A stretch of DNA of 64,000 nucleotides. It comes from an uncultured Lachnospiraceae bacterium. Lineage in GTDB: Bacteria > Bacillota > Clostridia > Lachnospirales > Lachnospiraceae. Each line of letters begins with the position of its first letter. Positions within the stretch are counted from its first letter, which is position 1. The translations under genes and the position numbers were made by a program. The notes beneath the pieces are model-generated. The model saw only the letters and a list, made by a program, of their open reading frames with translations. It made no database searches and was not told the origin of the DNA. Shown here piece after piece: positions 11,487 through 21,927 of this stretch. Location of the stretch: the NCBI GenBank assembly GCA_947305245.1, contig CAMZDG010000006.1, forward strand, positions 1-64,000. The letters are read 5' to 3'.

Positions 11487-12146
11487 TTATTTATCGCTCC
11501 CTTCCGTCGGCTCTCCTTTTGTAGGAAGAATCTCGCCTTTATAAATCCAAACCTTAACACCGACCTTACCATAAGTGGTATCAGCCTCAGCGAAGCCATA
11601 GTCGATGTCTGCTCTGAGAGTCTGCAGGGGAATGGTTCCCTCACTGTAGAACTCACTTCTTGCGATGTCTGCACCGCCAAGACGTCCCGCGCAAGCTGCC
11701 TTGATACCAAGGGCGCCAGCCTTCATGGTGCTGGCCATGCACTTCTTAACGGCACGTCTGTAGGATACGCGGTTCTCAAGCTGCTGAGCAATGTTCTCTG
11801 CAACCAGCTGCGCATCTCTGTCAGGTCTCTTGATCTCCTTGATGTCAACCTGTACCTTCTTGCCGGTCATCTTTGCCAGCTCGGTCTTGGTTGCCTCGAT
11901 GTCTGCGCCGCCGCGTCCAATGATCAGGCCGGGCTTTGCGGAGTAGATCACTACCTTTACTCTGTCGGACGTTCTCTCGATCTCAATCTTTGCAACGCCC
12001 GTGTTCTTCAGCTTTGCCTTCAGGTGCTTTCTGATCTTGTAGTCCTCTGCAAGATAATCAGCAAACTCAGACTCAGCATACCATCTGGAATCCCAATCTT
12101 TAATAACACCGACTCTTAAGCCGTGAGGATTAACTTTCTGTCCCAT
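11487..12146 (-). CDS. rpsC: 30S ribosomal protein S3
   Basis: [27 protein letters not shown] domain [12 protein letters not shown]. Confidence 0.98.
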   Translation of the reverse strand: MGQKVNPHGLRVGVIKDWDSRWYAESEFADYLAEDYKIRKHLKAKLKNTGVAKIEIERTSDRVKVVIYSAKPGLIIGRGGADIEATKTELAKMTGKKVQVDIKEIKRPDRDAQLVAENIAQQLENRVSYRRAVKKCMASTMKAGALGIKAACAGRLGGADIARSEFYSEGTIPLQTLRADIDYGFAEADTTYGKVGVKVWIYKGEILPTKGEPTEGSDK

Positions 12147-12166
12147 TGATTTCTTTGCTCCTTTCC

Positions 12167-12556
12167 CTACTTCTTCTCATCCAGTACAACAGTGATGTGG
12201 CTCATGCGCTTCTCGATGCGATAAGCTCTACCCTGTGCACGGGGTCTAACGCGCTTCATTGTAGGTCCTTTGTTTGCATAGCACTCTGCAACGTACAGGT
12301 TCTCAGCCTTCATGCCGCTGTTGTTCTCAGCGTTAGCGATTGCAGACTGCAGGAGCTTCTTTACAAGGCTGGAAGCATATCTGGGATTGTACTCCAGAAT
12401 TGCAAGCGCCGTCTGTACGTCCTTTCCTCTGATCGCATCCAGTACGAAGCATGCCTTCGTTACGGATACTCTTGCGTAAGACAGCTTTGCTGAAGGTCTC
12501 GTGTCCTTCTGAGCATTACGCTCTCTCTTGATTTGGGATCTATGTCCTTTAGCCAT
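12167..12556 (-). CDS. rplV: 50S ribosomal protein L22
   Basis: [50 protein letters not shown]. Confidence 0.97.
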   Translation of the reverse strand: MAKGHRSQIKRERNAQKDTRPSAKLSYARVSVTKACFVLDAIRGKDVQTALAILEYNPRYASSLVKKLLQSAIANAENNSGMKAENLYVAECYANKGPTMKRVRPRAQGRAYRIEKRMSHITVVLDEKK

Positions 12557-12581
12557 AGATTTTGTCCTCCTTTTCTAATAG

Positions 12582-12665
12582 AACGCATCCGGTACGGCAT
12601 CTTGGCCGCAGCCGGACGGGTCAGCTTGCTGACCTGCGGTTGCCCTCTCCGGGCAGCCATGCGTT
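12582..12665 (-). other. Candidate structured RNA element in the rpsS/rplV spacer
   Basis: Outer 7-bp stem AACGCAT/ATGCGTT enclosing TGCCC/GGGCA and CCGCA/TGCGG capped by GGTCAGC/GCTGACC. Confidence 0.6.
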
Positions 12666-12679
12666 GTTTACTGATAATC

Positions 12680-12961
12680 TTACTTTACCTTGGTCTTCTT
12701 CTCGTCCTTGCCGTGACCTCTGAAGGTTCTGGTAGCAACGAACTCGCCAAGCTTGTGACCAACCATGTCCTCGGTAACGTATACCGGAACGTGCTTTCTG
12801 CCATCATGAACGGCAATCGTATGTCCTACAAAGGAAGGGAAAATTGTAGAACGACGGGACCAGGTCTTGATAACCTGCTTCTGTCCGGATGCGTTCAGGG
12901 CATCTACTTTCTTCAACAGACTAGCGTCTGCGAAAGGTCCTTTTTTCAGTGATCTTGCCAT
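12680..12961 (-). CDS. rpsS: 30S ribosomal protein S19
   Basis: [37 protein letters not shown]. Confidence 0.98.
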   Translation of the reverse strand: MARSLKKGPFADASLLKKVDALNASGQKQVIKTWSRRSTIFPSFVGHTIAVHDGRKHVPVYVTEDMVGHKLGEFVATRTFRGHGKDEKKTKVK

Positions 12962-12979
12962 CGTCTTTTTCCTCCTCTA

Positions 12980-13822
12980 TTATTTGATTGCCCGACCGTC
13001 ACGTCTTCTTACGATCAGCTTGTTGGAAGCCTTCTTAGCCTTTCTGGTCTTCAGGCCGAGAGCGGGCTTGCCCCAAGGAGTGGAAGGACCGGGACGACCG
13101 ATACCGGTCTTACCCTCACCACCACCATGAGGATGGTCGTTGGGGTTCATCACGGAACCGCGTACGGTGGGACGGATGCCCATGTGACGCTTACGTCCTG
13201 CCTTACCAATGTTGATCAGGTTGTGATCAATATTTCCAACAATGCCTACGGTTGCGCGGCAAACAAGGGGAACCATTCTCATCTCACCGGAGGGGAGACG
13301 AAGGGTGGCATACTTGCCTTCCTTAGCGATCAGCTGAGCGCTGTTGCCGGCTGCGCGAACCATCTGGCCGCCCTTGCCGGGATAGAGCTCAATGTTGTGT
13401 ACCTGAGTACCTACGGGGATCTCGGACAGAGGCAGGCAGTTGCCAATTCTAACCTCGGCCTGGGGTCCGTTCATCACCTTCATGCCGTCGGTCAGGCCCT
13501 GAGGAGCGATGATGTAGGACTTCGTGCCGTCTGCGTAGCAGATCAGCGCGATGTTTGCGGATCTGTTGGGATCGTACTCGATACCCATTACGATGGCAGG
13601 GATGCCATCCTTATTTCTCTTGAAATCTACGATTCTGTACTGTCTTCTGATGCCGCCGCCCTGATGACGAACGGTGATCTTACCCTGATTGTTACGTCCG
13701 GAATTCTTCTTCAGAGATACGGTAAGGCTCTTCTCAGGAGCTTTCTTCGTGATCTCGGAGAAGTCAGAACCGGTCATCTGTCTTCTAGAGGGTGTATAAG
13801 GTTTGTAAGTCTTAATACCCAT
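12980..13822 (-). CDS. rplB: 50S ribosomal protein L2
   Basis: 280 aa; [32 protein letters not shown]. Confidence 0.98.
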   Translation of the reverse strand: MGIKTYKPYTPSRRQMTGSDFSEITKKAPEKSLTVSLKKNSGRNNQGKITVRHQGGGIRRQYRIVDFKRNKDGIPAIVMGIEYDPNRSANIALICYADGTKSYIIAPQGLTDGMKVMNGPQAEVRIGNCLPLSEIPVGTQVHNIELYPGKGGQMVRAAGNSAQLIAKEGKYATLRLPSGEMRMVPLVCRATVGIVGNIDHNLINIGKAGRKRHMGIRPTVRGSVMNPNDHPHGGGEGKTGIGRPGPSTPWGKPALGLKTRKAKKASNKLIVRRRDGRAIK

Positions 13823-13894
13823 TGTTCTATCTCCTTTTCTGATTGATTCTTTGCGCAGCGCTCATGCGCCGCATACTTTAATCTGAAACGCTCC

Positions 13895-14194
13895 TTACAG
13901 ACCAGCGTAGATCTCAATGTCCTTGCTGTCAGCGGTAAGCTTTACAATGGCCTTCTTGGTCTTTGCGGTCTTACCAAATACCATGCCGCGTCTCTTCGTC
14001 TTGCCATCACAGTTCATGGTGTTAACCTTTTCTACCTTAACGCCATCGAACATCTTCTCTACGGCTTCCTTGATCTGAGACTTGTTTGCCTCAGGGTTTA
14101 CCAGGAAGGTATACTTCTTCTCGGCAGTGTCTGCCATGCTCTTCTCGGTGATCACGGGCTTCAGGATCACGTCATAATACTTAATGTCAGCCAT
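13895..14194 (-). CDS. rplW: 50S ribosomal protein L23
   Basis: [37 protein letters not shown]. Confidence 0.97.
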   Translation of the reverse strand: MADIKYYDVILKPVITEKSMADTAEKKYTFLVNPEANKSQIKEAVEKMFDGVKVEKVNTMNCDGKTKRRGMVFGKTAKTKKAIVKLTADSKDIEIYAGL

Positions 14195-14814
14195 TATGCA
14201 TATACCTCCTCAATCTTACTAACGGCATCCTTGGTCAGAACCAGGGTCTTTGCCTTGAGTATGTCATATACGTTGATCGCATTCACCTGCGCGGTATTTA
14301 CTTCTGCAACGTTCTTTGCGGACATTACCACGTTCTGATCATTCTCTGCGAGAACTACCAGGCCGCTCTCAACCTTCAGGTTCTTCATTACGTTTACGAA
14401 ATTCTTGGTCTTGATCTCATCGAACTTCAGCTCGTCAAGAACGATCAGATTGCCGCCTGCTACCTTGTCGGACAGAACGGACTTCAGGGCTGCCTGCTTC
14501 TCTTTCTTGTTCATCTTGAAGCTGTAGTCTCTGGGAACGGGAGCGAATACAACTCCGCCGCCCTTCCACTGAGGAGCACGGATGGATCCCTGTCTTGCAT
14601 GACCGGTTCCCTTCTGTCTCCAAGGCTTTCTTCCGCCTCCGGATACCTCAGCGCGGGTCTTAGCCTTCTGGGTTCCCTGACGATTATTTGCAAGCTGCTG
14701 TACAACTGCCATGTGTACCAAGTGCTCATTCACCGCTACACCAAATACGGCATCGTTTAATTCGATTGTACCAACTTCCTTGCCTTCCATATTATATACA
14801 GATACGTTTGCCAT
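14194..14814 (-). CDS. rplD: 50S ribosomal protein L4
   Basis: [29 protein letters not shown]. Confidence 0.98.
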   Translation of the reverse strand: MANVSVYNMEGKEVGTIELNDAVFGVAVNEHLVHMAVVQQLANNRQGTQKAKTRAEVSGGGRKPWRQKGTGHARQGSIRAPQWKGGGVVFAPVPRDYSFKMNKKEKQAALKSVLSDKVAGGNLIVLDELKFDEIKTKNFVNVMKNLKVESGLVVLAENDQNVVMSAKNVAEVNTAQVNAINVYDILKAKTLVLTKDAVSKIEEVYA

Positions 14815-14840
14815 CTGATTGGTCCTCCTTTCTCCTTAAA

Positions 14841-15509
14841 CTAGCACTCAACCTTAACGGTCTCTTTGATGGTTACCAGAGCCTTCTTGGGTCCGGGTAC
14901 TGCACCCTTCACCAGCAGAAGATTCTTGTCAGCGTCTACTCTTACTACCTCGAGGTTCTGAACGGTCACCTTTACGTTACCCATGTGACCAGGCATTCCC
15001 TTGCCCTTGAATACGCGGCTGGGGCTGGAACATGCACCGTTGGAACCCTGATGACGATGGAACTTGGAACCGTGCTTCATGGGTCCTCTGTGCTGACCAA
15101 GTCTCTTGATCGCACCCTGGAATCCCTTACCTTTGCTGATCGCAGTTGCGTCGATCTTGTCGCCTGCTGCAAAGATGTCAGCCTTGATCTCATCGCCAAG
15201 CTTATAATCGGAAGCGTTCTCAAACTTGAACTCGCGAACGTATCTCTTGGAGCTTACGCCGGCCTTCTTGAAGTGACCTGCCTCAGCCTTGTTCACGCCG
15301 TGAGCATGAATGAGCGTTCCCTCTTCGCTGTACTTGTTCTTCTTGTCAACGAAGCCAACCTGTACTGCGCTGTAGCCGTCGTTCTCAACGGTCTTAACCT
15401 GCGTTACTGCGCAAGGGCCAGCCTGAAGAACAGTTACGGGAACCAGAACGCCGTCCTCGTTAAAGATCTGGGTCATGCCGATCTTAGTTGCTAAAATTGC
15501 TTTCTTCAT
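14841..15509 (-). CDS. rplC: 50S ribosomal protein L3
   Basis: [47 protein letters not shown]; start trimmed. Confidence 0.97.
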   Translation of the reverse strand: MKKAILATKIGMTQIFNEDGVLVPVTVLQAGPCAVTQVKTVENDGYSAVQVGFVDKKNKYSEEGTLIHAHGVNKAEAGHFKKAGVSSKRYVREFKFENASDYKLGDEIKADIFAAGDKIDATAISKGKGFQGAIKRLGQHRGPMKHGSKFHRHQGSNGACSSPSRVFKGKGMPGHMGNVKVTVQNLEVVRVDADKNLLLVKGAVPGPKKALVTIKETVKVEC

Positions 15510-15641
15510 GTTTTGTTTTACCTCCATTGTTTCATCTACATAGTGGACCGGATCATCGTCCGTTCATACGTCTAAGTAGAGGTTTCATAGTTTCCTTCCG
15601 TTGCACTTTTTACTACTTAATAACAGAAATTGCTGTTCCTA

Positions 15642-15959
15642 TTATCTGGTCTTCATCTTAATGTCAATGTAAACGCCGGCAGGCATTTCCAGTCTCTGCA
15701 GTGCATCGATCGTCTTCTGGTTGGGAGCGATGATGTCGATCAGTCTCTTGTGGGTACGCTGCTCGAACTGCTCTCTGGAGTCCTTGTACTTGTGTACGGC
15801 TCTAAGGATGGTAACCACTTCCTTCTTCGTGGGAAGAGGCACGGGGCCGCTGACCTGGGAGCCCGTCTTCCTTACCGTTTCGATGATCTTCTTTGCAGAT
15901 GCATCCACCTGCTGATGCTCGTAAGCCTTCAGGGTAATTCTCATTACTTGACTTGCCAT
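15642..15959 (-). CDS. rpsJ: 30S ribosomal protein S10
   Basis: [24 protein letters not shown]; start trimmed. Confidence 0.97.
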   Translation of the reverse strand: MASQVMRITLKAYEHQQVDASAKKIIETVRKTGSQVSGPVPLPTKKEVVTILRAVHKYKDSREQFEQRTHKRLIDIIAPNQKTIDALQRLEMPAGVYIDIKMKTR

Positions 15960-16000
15960 AAAAAAAGTCTCCTCCTTTTCGCACTTTTGATTTCGAAAGT

Positions 16001-16150
16001 ACGACAAGTGGCGACTGTACACCCTCCCGTGTGTGTCCTGAACCATCTGCAACGTATGTCCGGCTCATTCCCTTACACGTCGTTTCTGCCCCGGGGGCAG
16101 ACATTGTAGAACTTCAGCAAAAGTTCCTTTGGTACACAGTGACTTGTCGT
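16001..16150 (-). other. Candidate structured leader of the S10 operon
   Basis: 9-bp ACGACAAGT(16001-16009)/ACTTGTCGT(16142-16150) enclosing TCTGCCCC/GGGGCAGA (16085-16101) and GAACTT/AAGTTC hairpins; lies between the promoter and rpsJ. Confidence 0.5.
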
Positions 16151-16249
16151 CAGTTTCCTAACTTGACATTCGCTCCACGGAAAACCCGTATTCCGTCACC
16201 GAAACACGGCAACCTCACGCTTCACAGCTATCATGCCACAGCGTTATTT

Positions 16250-16278
16250 AGTATAAATGACAAAGGAGATTTGTGCAA
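16250..16278 (-). promoter_or_regulatory. Candidate sigma-A promoter of the S10-spc-alpha operon
   Basis: TTGCAC-N17-TATACT about 290 nt upstream of rpsJ. Confidence 0.7.
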
Positions 16279-16299
16279 GTACGAATTTCACAAATCTCC
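16265..16299. promoter_or_regulatory. 11-bp perfect inverted repeat overlapping the S10 promoter -35
   Basis: GGAGATTTGTG-13 nt-CACAAATCTCC. Confidence 0.55.
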
Positions 16300-16301
16300 A
16301 A

Positions 16302-16328
16302 GAAAAATTGTATTTTTTTAAATACAAT
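16302..16328 (-). terminator. Rho-independent terminator downstream of the 16346-17125 ORF
   Basis: ATTGTATTT-4 nt-AAATACAAT followed by TTTTT on the minus strand. Confidence 0.65.
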
Positions 16329-16345
16329 CCGAAATATTTTGTTTT

Positions 16346-17125
16346 TTAGTCGAAATTCTCATATTTCATCTCGCCGTAAGTATATCTCACCGTGGCTCTA
16401 AGATCATTTTCGGTGCAGTCCTCGGGCGTCGCAAGGTAATGATCACATCGCCAGGAGAACGTCATATTCATGCCATTCATCGTAAAGAGGTCTTCCAGCT
16501 TCTCGATCGAGATATTCTCTTCCTTACTATAATAGGTAATGGTAATGCAAAGTGGATGACGATAAACCAAGTCTTTGTCATTTTTCCATCGATAAATGTA
16601 ATAACCAAACGTATCCGGCGTCAGGTAAGACGGTAACGTCTGGAGGTCTTCCGGCTCTCCCTTCCCCTCGAGTTCCGTAAACCCGATTCTGTTTTCTCCC
16701 CAAGGAGAGAGCGATATCTCTATGGTGCCCTTGCGAAACAGTCCCCTTTGGTCGATCTGCTTTTTCACCTCATCCACGATCGCCTCATAGAGTGCCCTGG
16801 AATAGTATGTGGTAGATACCACCTTGCTGCTGGCATGAAGACTTACGTCGACCTCGGCATAATAATCCTTTTCGTGCGACGTAAATTCAAATAAGTAGGT
16901 CCCCCTGTTCGCAGGGTCATTCTCAACCTTCCAGATCGCATACTCGCCTTCCGTCAAGCCATACGCCTCCATGGTCTGTTGAAAGGCCAGCCGTGCCTCA
17001 TCGTCCCTTCTTTCTTGCTCCTGTTCTCTGATCTTCGGAAAGATCAGCACAAACAGAATGAACATGAGAAAAAGGATCACAATGGCCCATCCGATGCATC
17101 CAATGGCGCTGTTTTTCTTTTCCAT
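16346..17125 (-). CDS. Hypothetical membrane-anchored protein
   Basis: 259 aa; one N-terminal TM helix (IGWAIVILFLMFILFVLIF). Confidence 0.7.
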   Translation of the reverse strand: MEKKNSAIGCIGWAIVILFLMFILFVLIFPKIREQEQERRDDEARLAFQQTMEAYGLTEGEYAIWKVENDPANRGTYLFEFTSHEKDYYAEVDVSLHASSKVVSTTYYSRALYEAIVDEVKKQIDQRGLFRKGTIEISLSPWGENRIGFTELEGKGEPEDLQTLPSYLTPDTFGYYIYRWKNDKDLVYRHPLCITITYYSKEENISIEKLEDLFTMNGMNMTFSWRCDHYLATPEDCTENDLRATVRYTYGEMKYENFD

Positions 17126-17169
17126 GTCAATCCTCCTGATCCATTGATGCCTGCCGAGTTGTTACTTAA

Positions 17170-18693
17170 TCACTCCGTCTCCTGCCCTGCCTTGTCGAAA
17201 AGTGCGGTGATCTCATTGGAGGGCTCTACGTCCCACTTGGATACCAGGATTGCCGCGATCATGCTGGCGATGAAACCGGGAATGATCTCATACAGGCCGG
17301 TAGGACCAGACAGGAATACGTACCAAAGTGCATCCACCACGAATCCGGTCACGATACCGGCGATGGCGCCCTTATAAGTGAATCTCTTCCAATATAATGA
17401 CAACAGGATGGCAGGACCAAAGGCTGCGCCGAAGGCCGCCCACGCGCACTCAACGAGGGCCATGATGCCCTTACAGCTCGGGCTCATTGCGATGAACAGT
17501 GCGATGACGGAAATGATGCCTACCACAATTCTGCCCGCCCAAAGCATTTCCTTATCGGAAGCATCCTTGCGAAATACGGGCTTATATACGTCAGACGCAA
17601 AGGCGGAGGAGGATGCGAGCAGCTGGGAATCTGCGGTACTCATGGATGCAGCGAGGATCGCGGAAAGCATAACGCCTGCAAGCAGTGCCGGGAAGATCTG
17701 GCGAACGATGGTAATGAACACAAGCTGCTGGCTGCCCTGCTCAAGATAAGCGCCGAGGAACTGATGGCCTGCAAGACCAACGATGGACGCCATGGCAAGG
17801 ATCAGACCCGTCCAGCAAATGCCGATGACGCGGGACTTTTTCATTTCCGCCTCAGACTTTACGGACATGTAGCGCACGAGAATGTGAGGCATGCCCATGT
17901 AGCCAAGGCCCCAGCCGAGACCGCTTAAAATATCGGAAAGGCTCTTCCAGTCAAACTTACCGCTCGATAACAGATTATAATAGTTCGGATCCGTCGAAAC
18001 CTGCGCCAGCGGAGCAAAATCAGATGCCTGCATCGCGAAGTTCACGATCAGCGGCGTTGCCATCAAAGCCGTGAGCATCAGCATGCCCTGGAAAAAGTCC
18101 GTCCAGCAAACGGCGTTAAATCCGCCAAGGAAGGTATAGAGCAGAATGATCACTGCGGCGCAGATCATGTAGAAGGTCGCATTCATTGTAATGCCACCCA
18201 CCTCGCGCACGCCAAATACCGTCGTAAACAGGTTGCCGCAGGCCACAAGACTGGATGCCGCATAGACGCAATACGCCACGATGAAAATGATCGCGCAGAT
18301 GATCTGCAACACGGAACTCTTCGAAAGAAAACGCTTCGTCAAAAACTGCGGGATCGTAATGGCATCGCCTGCAGCGATGGAATAACGGCGAAGCTTCGGT
18401 GCAACGAAGATCCATGCACAGATTGTTCCGATGAGAAGTCCCACGGAGATCCAAACCTGTCCCATTCCCCAAAGATAAATGGAACCGGGAAGGCCCATCA
18501 GCACCCATGCGCTCATGTCGGAAGCGCCTGCGGACAGAGCCGCAACCCAACCGTTCATCTTTCTTCCGCCAAGGAAATACTCCTTGTCACCGCCCTGCAG
18601 CTTGCTTCCCTTAACGAAGAAATACACGCCGACGCCGAGGACGATCACCAAGTAACAGACAAATGCAACTACCTCAAGAATACTACCACCCAT
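17170..18693 (-). CDS. putP: Sodium/proline symporter (SSS family)
   Basis: 507 aa; YFLGGRKMNGWVAALSAGASDMSAWVLMGLPG; multi-TM. Confidence 0.92.
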   Translation of the reverse strand: MGGSILEVVAFVCYLVIVLGVGVYFFVKGSKLQGGDKEYFLGGRKMNGWVAALSAGASDMSAWVLMGLPGSIYLWGMGQVWISVGLLIGTICAWIFVAPKLRRYSIAAGDAITIPQFLTKRFLSKSSVLQIICAIIFIVAYCVYAASSLVACGNLFTTVFGVREVGGITMNATFYMICAAVIILLYTFLGGFNAVCWTDFFQGMLMLTALMATPLIVNFAMQASDFAPLAQVSTDPNYYNLLSSGKFDWKSLSDILSGLGWGLGYMGMPHILVRYMSVKSEAEMKKSRVIGICWTGLILAMASIVGLAGHQFLGAYLEQGSQQLVFITIVRQIFPALLAGVMLSAILAASMSTADSQLLASSSAFASDVYKPVFRKDASDKEMLWAGRIVVGIISVIALFIAMSPSCKGIMALVECAWAAFGAAFGPAILLSLYWKRFTYKGAIAGIVTGFVVDALWYVFLSGPTGLYEIIPGFIASMIAAILVSKWDVEPSNEITALFDKAGQETE

Positions 18694-18928
18694 TTCTTTT
18701 CCCCTCTCTCCTTTTTCGGTCTTAGGAAACGCCTTTTACTTTATTAAATTAACGCATTCCAACACTAAAATAATAAATGGAAACCGCGAAAAAAGCAATG
18801 GATTTTTCTAAAAAAGCATGGGATTTGCGGAAAATCTGTGATACACTAGGATCGAGCGGCGGGAATCGCTCCCGCGCCTTAGTAAGATCAGAAGGCCGAA
18901 AGATGAGAAAGATAAAGGAGCAATACAT

Positions 18929-19861
18929 ATGTGGATTGCCGATCATTGGAAAGATTATGAAGTTTTGGACACTTCTAACGGAGAGAAATTAGAGCGCTGG
19001 GGGCAATACCGCCTGGTTCGACCCGACCCCCAGGTGATCTGGAACACCCCGCATGACAACGAGGGCTGGAAGAACAAGAACGGCCATTATCACCGCTCCA
19101 ACAAGGGCGGCGGCGAATGGGAATTTCGAAACCTTCCCGAGGAGTGGACCATTCATTATCAGGGCGAAAGCTTCGTGAAAACCAATCCCGCTCCCTCCAA
19201 AGGCGGCGGCGAGCTCACCTTCCACTTAAAGCCCTTCAGCTTTAAGCACACCGGCCTCTTTCCCGAGCAGGCCGTGAACTGGGACTGGTTTTCCGGGATC
19301 ATTCAGAAGGCAAAAAAAGAAAACCCTGACCGCGAGATCAAGGTTTTGAATCTCTTTGCATATACGGGCGGCGCGACCATCGCTGCTGCCGCTGCCGGCG
19401 CAAGCGTCACCCACGTGGATGCCGCAAAGGGCATGGTGGCCTGGGCGAAGGAGAACGCCATCTCCTCTGGGCTGGAAAACGCTCCGATCCGTTATTTCGT
19501 GGATGATTGCGTGAAGCTCGTGGAGCGTGAGATCCGCCGCGGGAACAAATATGACGGCATCATCATGGATCCGCCCTCCTACGGTCGCGGCCCCAAGGGC
19601 GAGGTCTGGAAGATCGAAGAAAGCATCTTCCCCTTCTTGGAGCTCACGGCGCAGCTCTTAAAGAAGGATTCCCTCTTCTTCCTGATCAACTCCTACACCA
19701 CGGGGCTGCAGCCTGCCGTCCTGACCTACATGCTAAACACCGTCATCACCAAGCGCTTTGGCGGCACCGTCGTCTCCGACGAGATCGGCCTGCCCGTGAC
19801 GGAGAGCGGCCTCATCCTCCCCTGCGGCGCTTCCGGCCGCTGGACAAGCCAAAGCGAATAA
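18929..19861 (+). CDS. Class I SAM-dependent methyltransferase (RlmI/COG1092-like)
   Basis: 310 aa; VLNLFAYTGGATIAAAAAGASVTHVDAAKGMVAWAKEN; DPPSYGRGPKGEVW. Confidence 0.85.
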   Translation: MWIADHWKDYEVLDTSNGEKLERWGQYRLVRPDPQVIWNTPHDNEGWKNKNGHYHRSNKGGGEWEFRNLPEEWTIHYQGESFVKTNPAPSKGGGELTFHLKPFSFKHTGLFPEQAVNWDWFSGIIQKAKKENPDREIKVLNLFAYTGGATIAAAAAGASVTHVDAAKGMVAWAKENAISSGLENAPIRYFVDDCVKLVEREIRRGNKYDGIIMDPPSYGRGPKGEVWKIEESIFPFLELTAQLLKKDSLFFLINSYTTGLQPAVLTYMLNTVITKRFGGTVVSDEIGLPVTESGLILPCGASGRWTSQSE

Positions 19862-19884
19862 TATAGAAACATCACATAAAAACA

Positions 19885-19909
19885 GGGAACGGATCTTCCA
19901 TCCGTTCCC
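19885..19909. terminator. Bidirectional terminator
   Basis: GGGAACGGAT-cttcc-ATCCGTTCCC between convergent genes; TGTTTTTAT on the minus side. Confidence 0.8.
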
Positions 19910-19955
19910 TTCTTTCATGCACTTCTTTCCACCCGTCTCGGGAGGTCATGCCACG

Positions 19956-21038
19956 TTATAGGACGTACTTCCGCATCGGCGGGATCAGCCGCAGTACCCA
20001 GGTCGAGAACGCCGCTCCAAAAAAGGCAATGCAGAAGAATAACGGCGTGCCCCAGTAAAACCTAAAATTCATGATCGAGATCTTCAGAATCTTATAAAAT
20101 AGGTTTAGAAAGGCGGGGTGGATCAAGTAAATCCCAAAGCACAGCGGATTCATAAAGGCAACCACCTTTAAAAGGAAAGCGCTAGTCCCGGCTTCTGCCT
20201 TACTTCGTTGCGCGGCCAGCTTCTGGAAGGTCCAGCAGGCATGGAATAAAAGCAGCGCCGCGAGAAGCGTCGGCGGATAGCCATACGCCATGTCAAGCTC
20301 ATACCCTTCGACAAATCGGCTCCCCATCTCCAGGAGCAATATCACGAAAAATAGGGAGAGGCACGCGATGCCCTCCTTTTTGTTCGGCCTATGCTCACTC
20401 ACTGACCAGAGATACCCGCACAGAAAATAGAACAGATAAATCCCCTGGTCCGGGATCGCCAGAAATCGGGGCCACACAAAGAGGACCTCGATATAAGGCA
20501 GGATGCTCACTCCCAGTGCAAGGATCGCCATCAAGGCATAAACTGCCGCCTTCGGGACCTTTTGCAAAATCCACTTTAAGAGCGGCGTCACCAGGTACAG
20601 GATCAAGATCAGATAGCAATACCACATGTGCGACCAGCTTCGTCCCATGGCCGTGTTCTTGATCCCCCGCGGGATCATCCACCATTCAAAGGTGTGAAGA
20701 TAGCCCACCAGCTCCAGCACGGCATAGGGAATGCCGAAAAGGATCAGCACGAGAATAATACGGCGGCAATACTTTAAGAAGGTATCCTTCCAGGTGATCC
20801 GTTTTTTCGGATTCAGGAGTAGGTACCCGCTGACGATCAGGAAGATCGGAACGCTCCAGGAGGTCGCGTCGATGATCGCCCGAAACGCCTTGATCCTGCG
20901 CTCATACCCGTTCATGTCAAAGTAGCCGTACAACACGCCAGACACCGTGTGCATCATGACCACGGCAATCGTCGCCGTCACGCGAAGGACGTCCAGGAAC
21001 ACCTGTCGGTCTGTCTGTTTTTTCTGGGTCTCACCCAT
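19956..21038 (-). CDS. Acyltransferase family 3 membrane protein
   Basis: 360 aa; multi-TM; RQVFLDVLRVTATIAVVMMHT and SWSVPIFLIVSGYLLL motifs. Confidence 0.85.
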   Translation of the reverse strand: MGETQKKQTDRQVFLDVLRVTATIAVVMMHTVSGVLYGYFDMNGYERRIKAFRAIIDATSWSVPIFLIVSGYLLLNPKKRITWKDTFLKYCRRIILVLILFGIPYAVLELVGYLHTFEWWMIPRGIKNTAMGRSWSHMWYCYLILILYLVTPLLKWILQKVPKAAVYALMAILALGVSILPYIEVLFVWPRFLAIPDQGIYLFYFLCGYLWSVSEHRPNKKEGIACLSLFFVILLLEMGSRFVEGYELDMAYGYPPTLLAALLLFHACWTFQKLAAQRSKAEAGTSAFLLKVVAFMNPLCFGIYLIHPAFLNLFYKILKISIMNFRFYWGTPLFFCIAFFGAAFSTWVLRLIPPMRKYVL

Positions 21039-21041
21039 GCT

Positions 21042-21917
21042 TTATTCCTCCCGTGCCATCTCCGACAGATGCCACTTATATTCTTCATAATCCCAGCCCT
21101 CGTCCATGATCTCGAAGGTGCCGGGCCTTCCCATGATCTGCAGGTACTTCCCGCTGACTACAAAGCAGTCCGTCACGGTGCCGTTTCGATCATAGACACG
21201 AAGCGTCACATAGTCCGTAAAGGTTTGATCTTCTACGGCACGCAGTTCCACCCGCTGTGTAAAGAACACATAGGTGGCCTTAGAAAGCTGCTCATAATTC
21301 ATCAGGAAAGGCGTCTCGTCGCCGATCTGCACTTCCATGTATTTATCACTGAAATATTCCTCCGTATCCGCACCGGCAAAGTCATTTCCATAGCCGTTAA
21401 GGTCAGAAACGAAATGATAGAATTTCCCTTCTCCCTTGAGGTCTATCTTAGTTTCATCGTCTTGCTTCAGGCTCGAAGTCGCACTGTTTGTCTGAGATTC
21501 CATGGCAGCTTCCGCGCTCCAGTCCACGGTCGCTTCCGCGTCGCGATGATCCGCCTCTTCCGCATAAGGCGCGCCCGCCTGCTCATTCTCGATCGCAGCC
21601 GCCGCTTCGTTATAGATCATTTCACTCTTCTGATTCACCGCTCCGTCGGTTGCACTCTTAGCCCGCTCTGAGGAGGCAGAATCCGAAACGAAATTAGCGC
21701 TCTCTGCCTTTGGAGATCCGAGATTCCGAAGGGTCGCATAACAGGCCGTGCCCACCACAATGAGTGCAAGGCAGGCTGCGGCTGCTCTGGTAAACCGCTG
21801 GAATGGAATGATTTTCTTTTGTTTTACGGGCTTTTCGCTCCGAAGCAACAGATCCGGGTCAACACCCTCCATCGCTTCATATAAGCGCATCGCACCTTCC
21901 ATTTTCTTTTCGTCCAT
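21042..21917 (-). CDS. Putative anti-sigma factor-like membrane protein
   Basis: 291 aa; cytosolic N-terminus, single TM, extracellular domain; directly downstream of an ECF sigma gene. Confidence 0.55.
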   Translation of the reverse strand: MDEKKMEGAMRLYEAMEGVDPDLLLRSEKPVKQKKIIPFQRFTRAAAACLALIVVGTACYATLRNLGSPKAESANFVSDSASSERAKSATDGAVNQKSEMIYNEAAAAIENEQAGAPYAEEADHRDAEATVDWSAEAAMESQTNSATSSLKQDDETKIDLKGEGKFYHFVSDLNGYGNDFAGADTEEYFSDKYMEVQIGDETPFLMNYEQLSKATYVFFTQRVELRAVEDQTFTDYVTLRVYDRNGTVTDCFVVSGKYLQIMGRPGTFEIMDEGWDYEEYKWHLSEMAREE

Positions 21918-21927
21918 AAAAACATCC

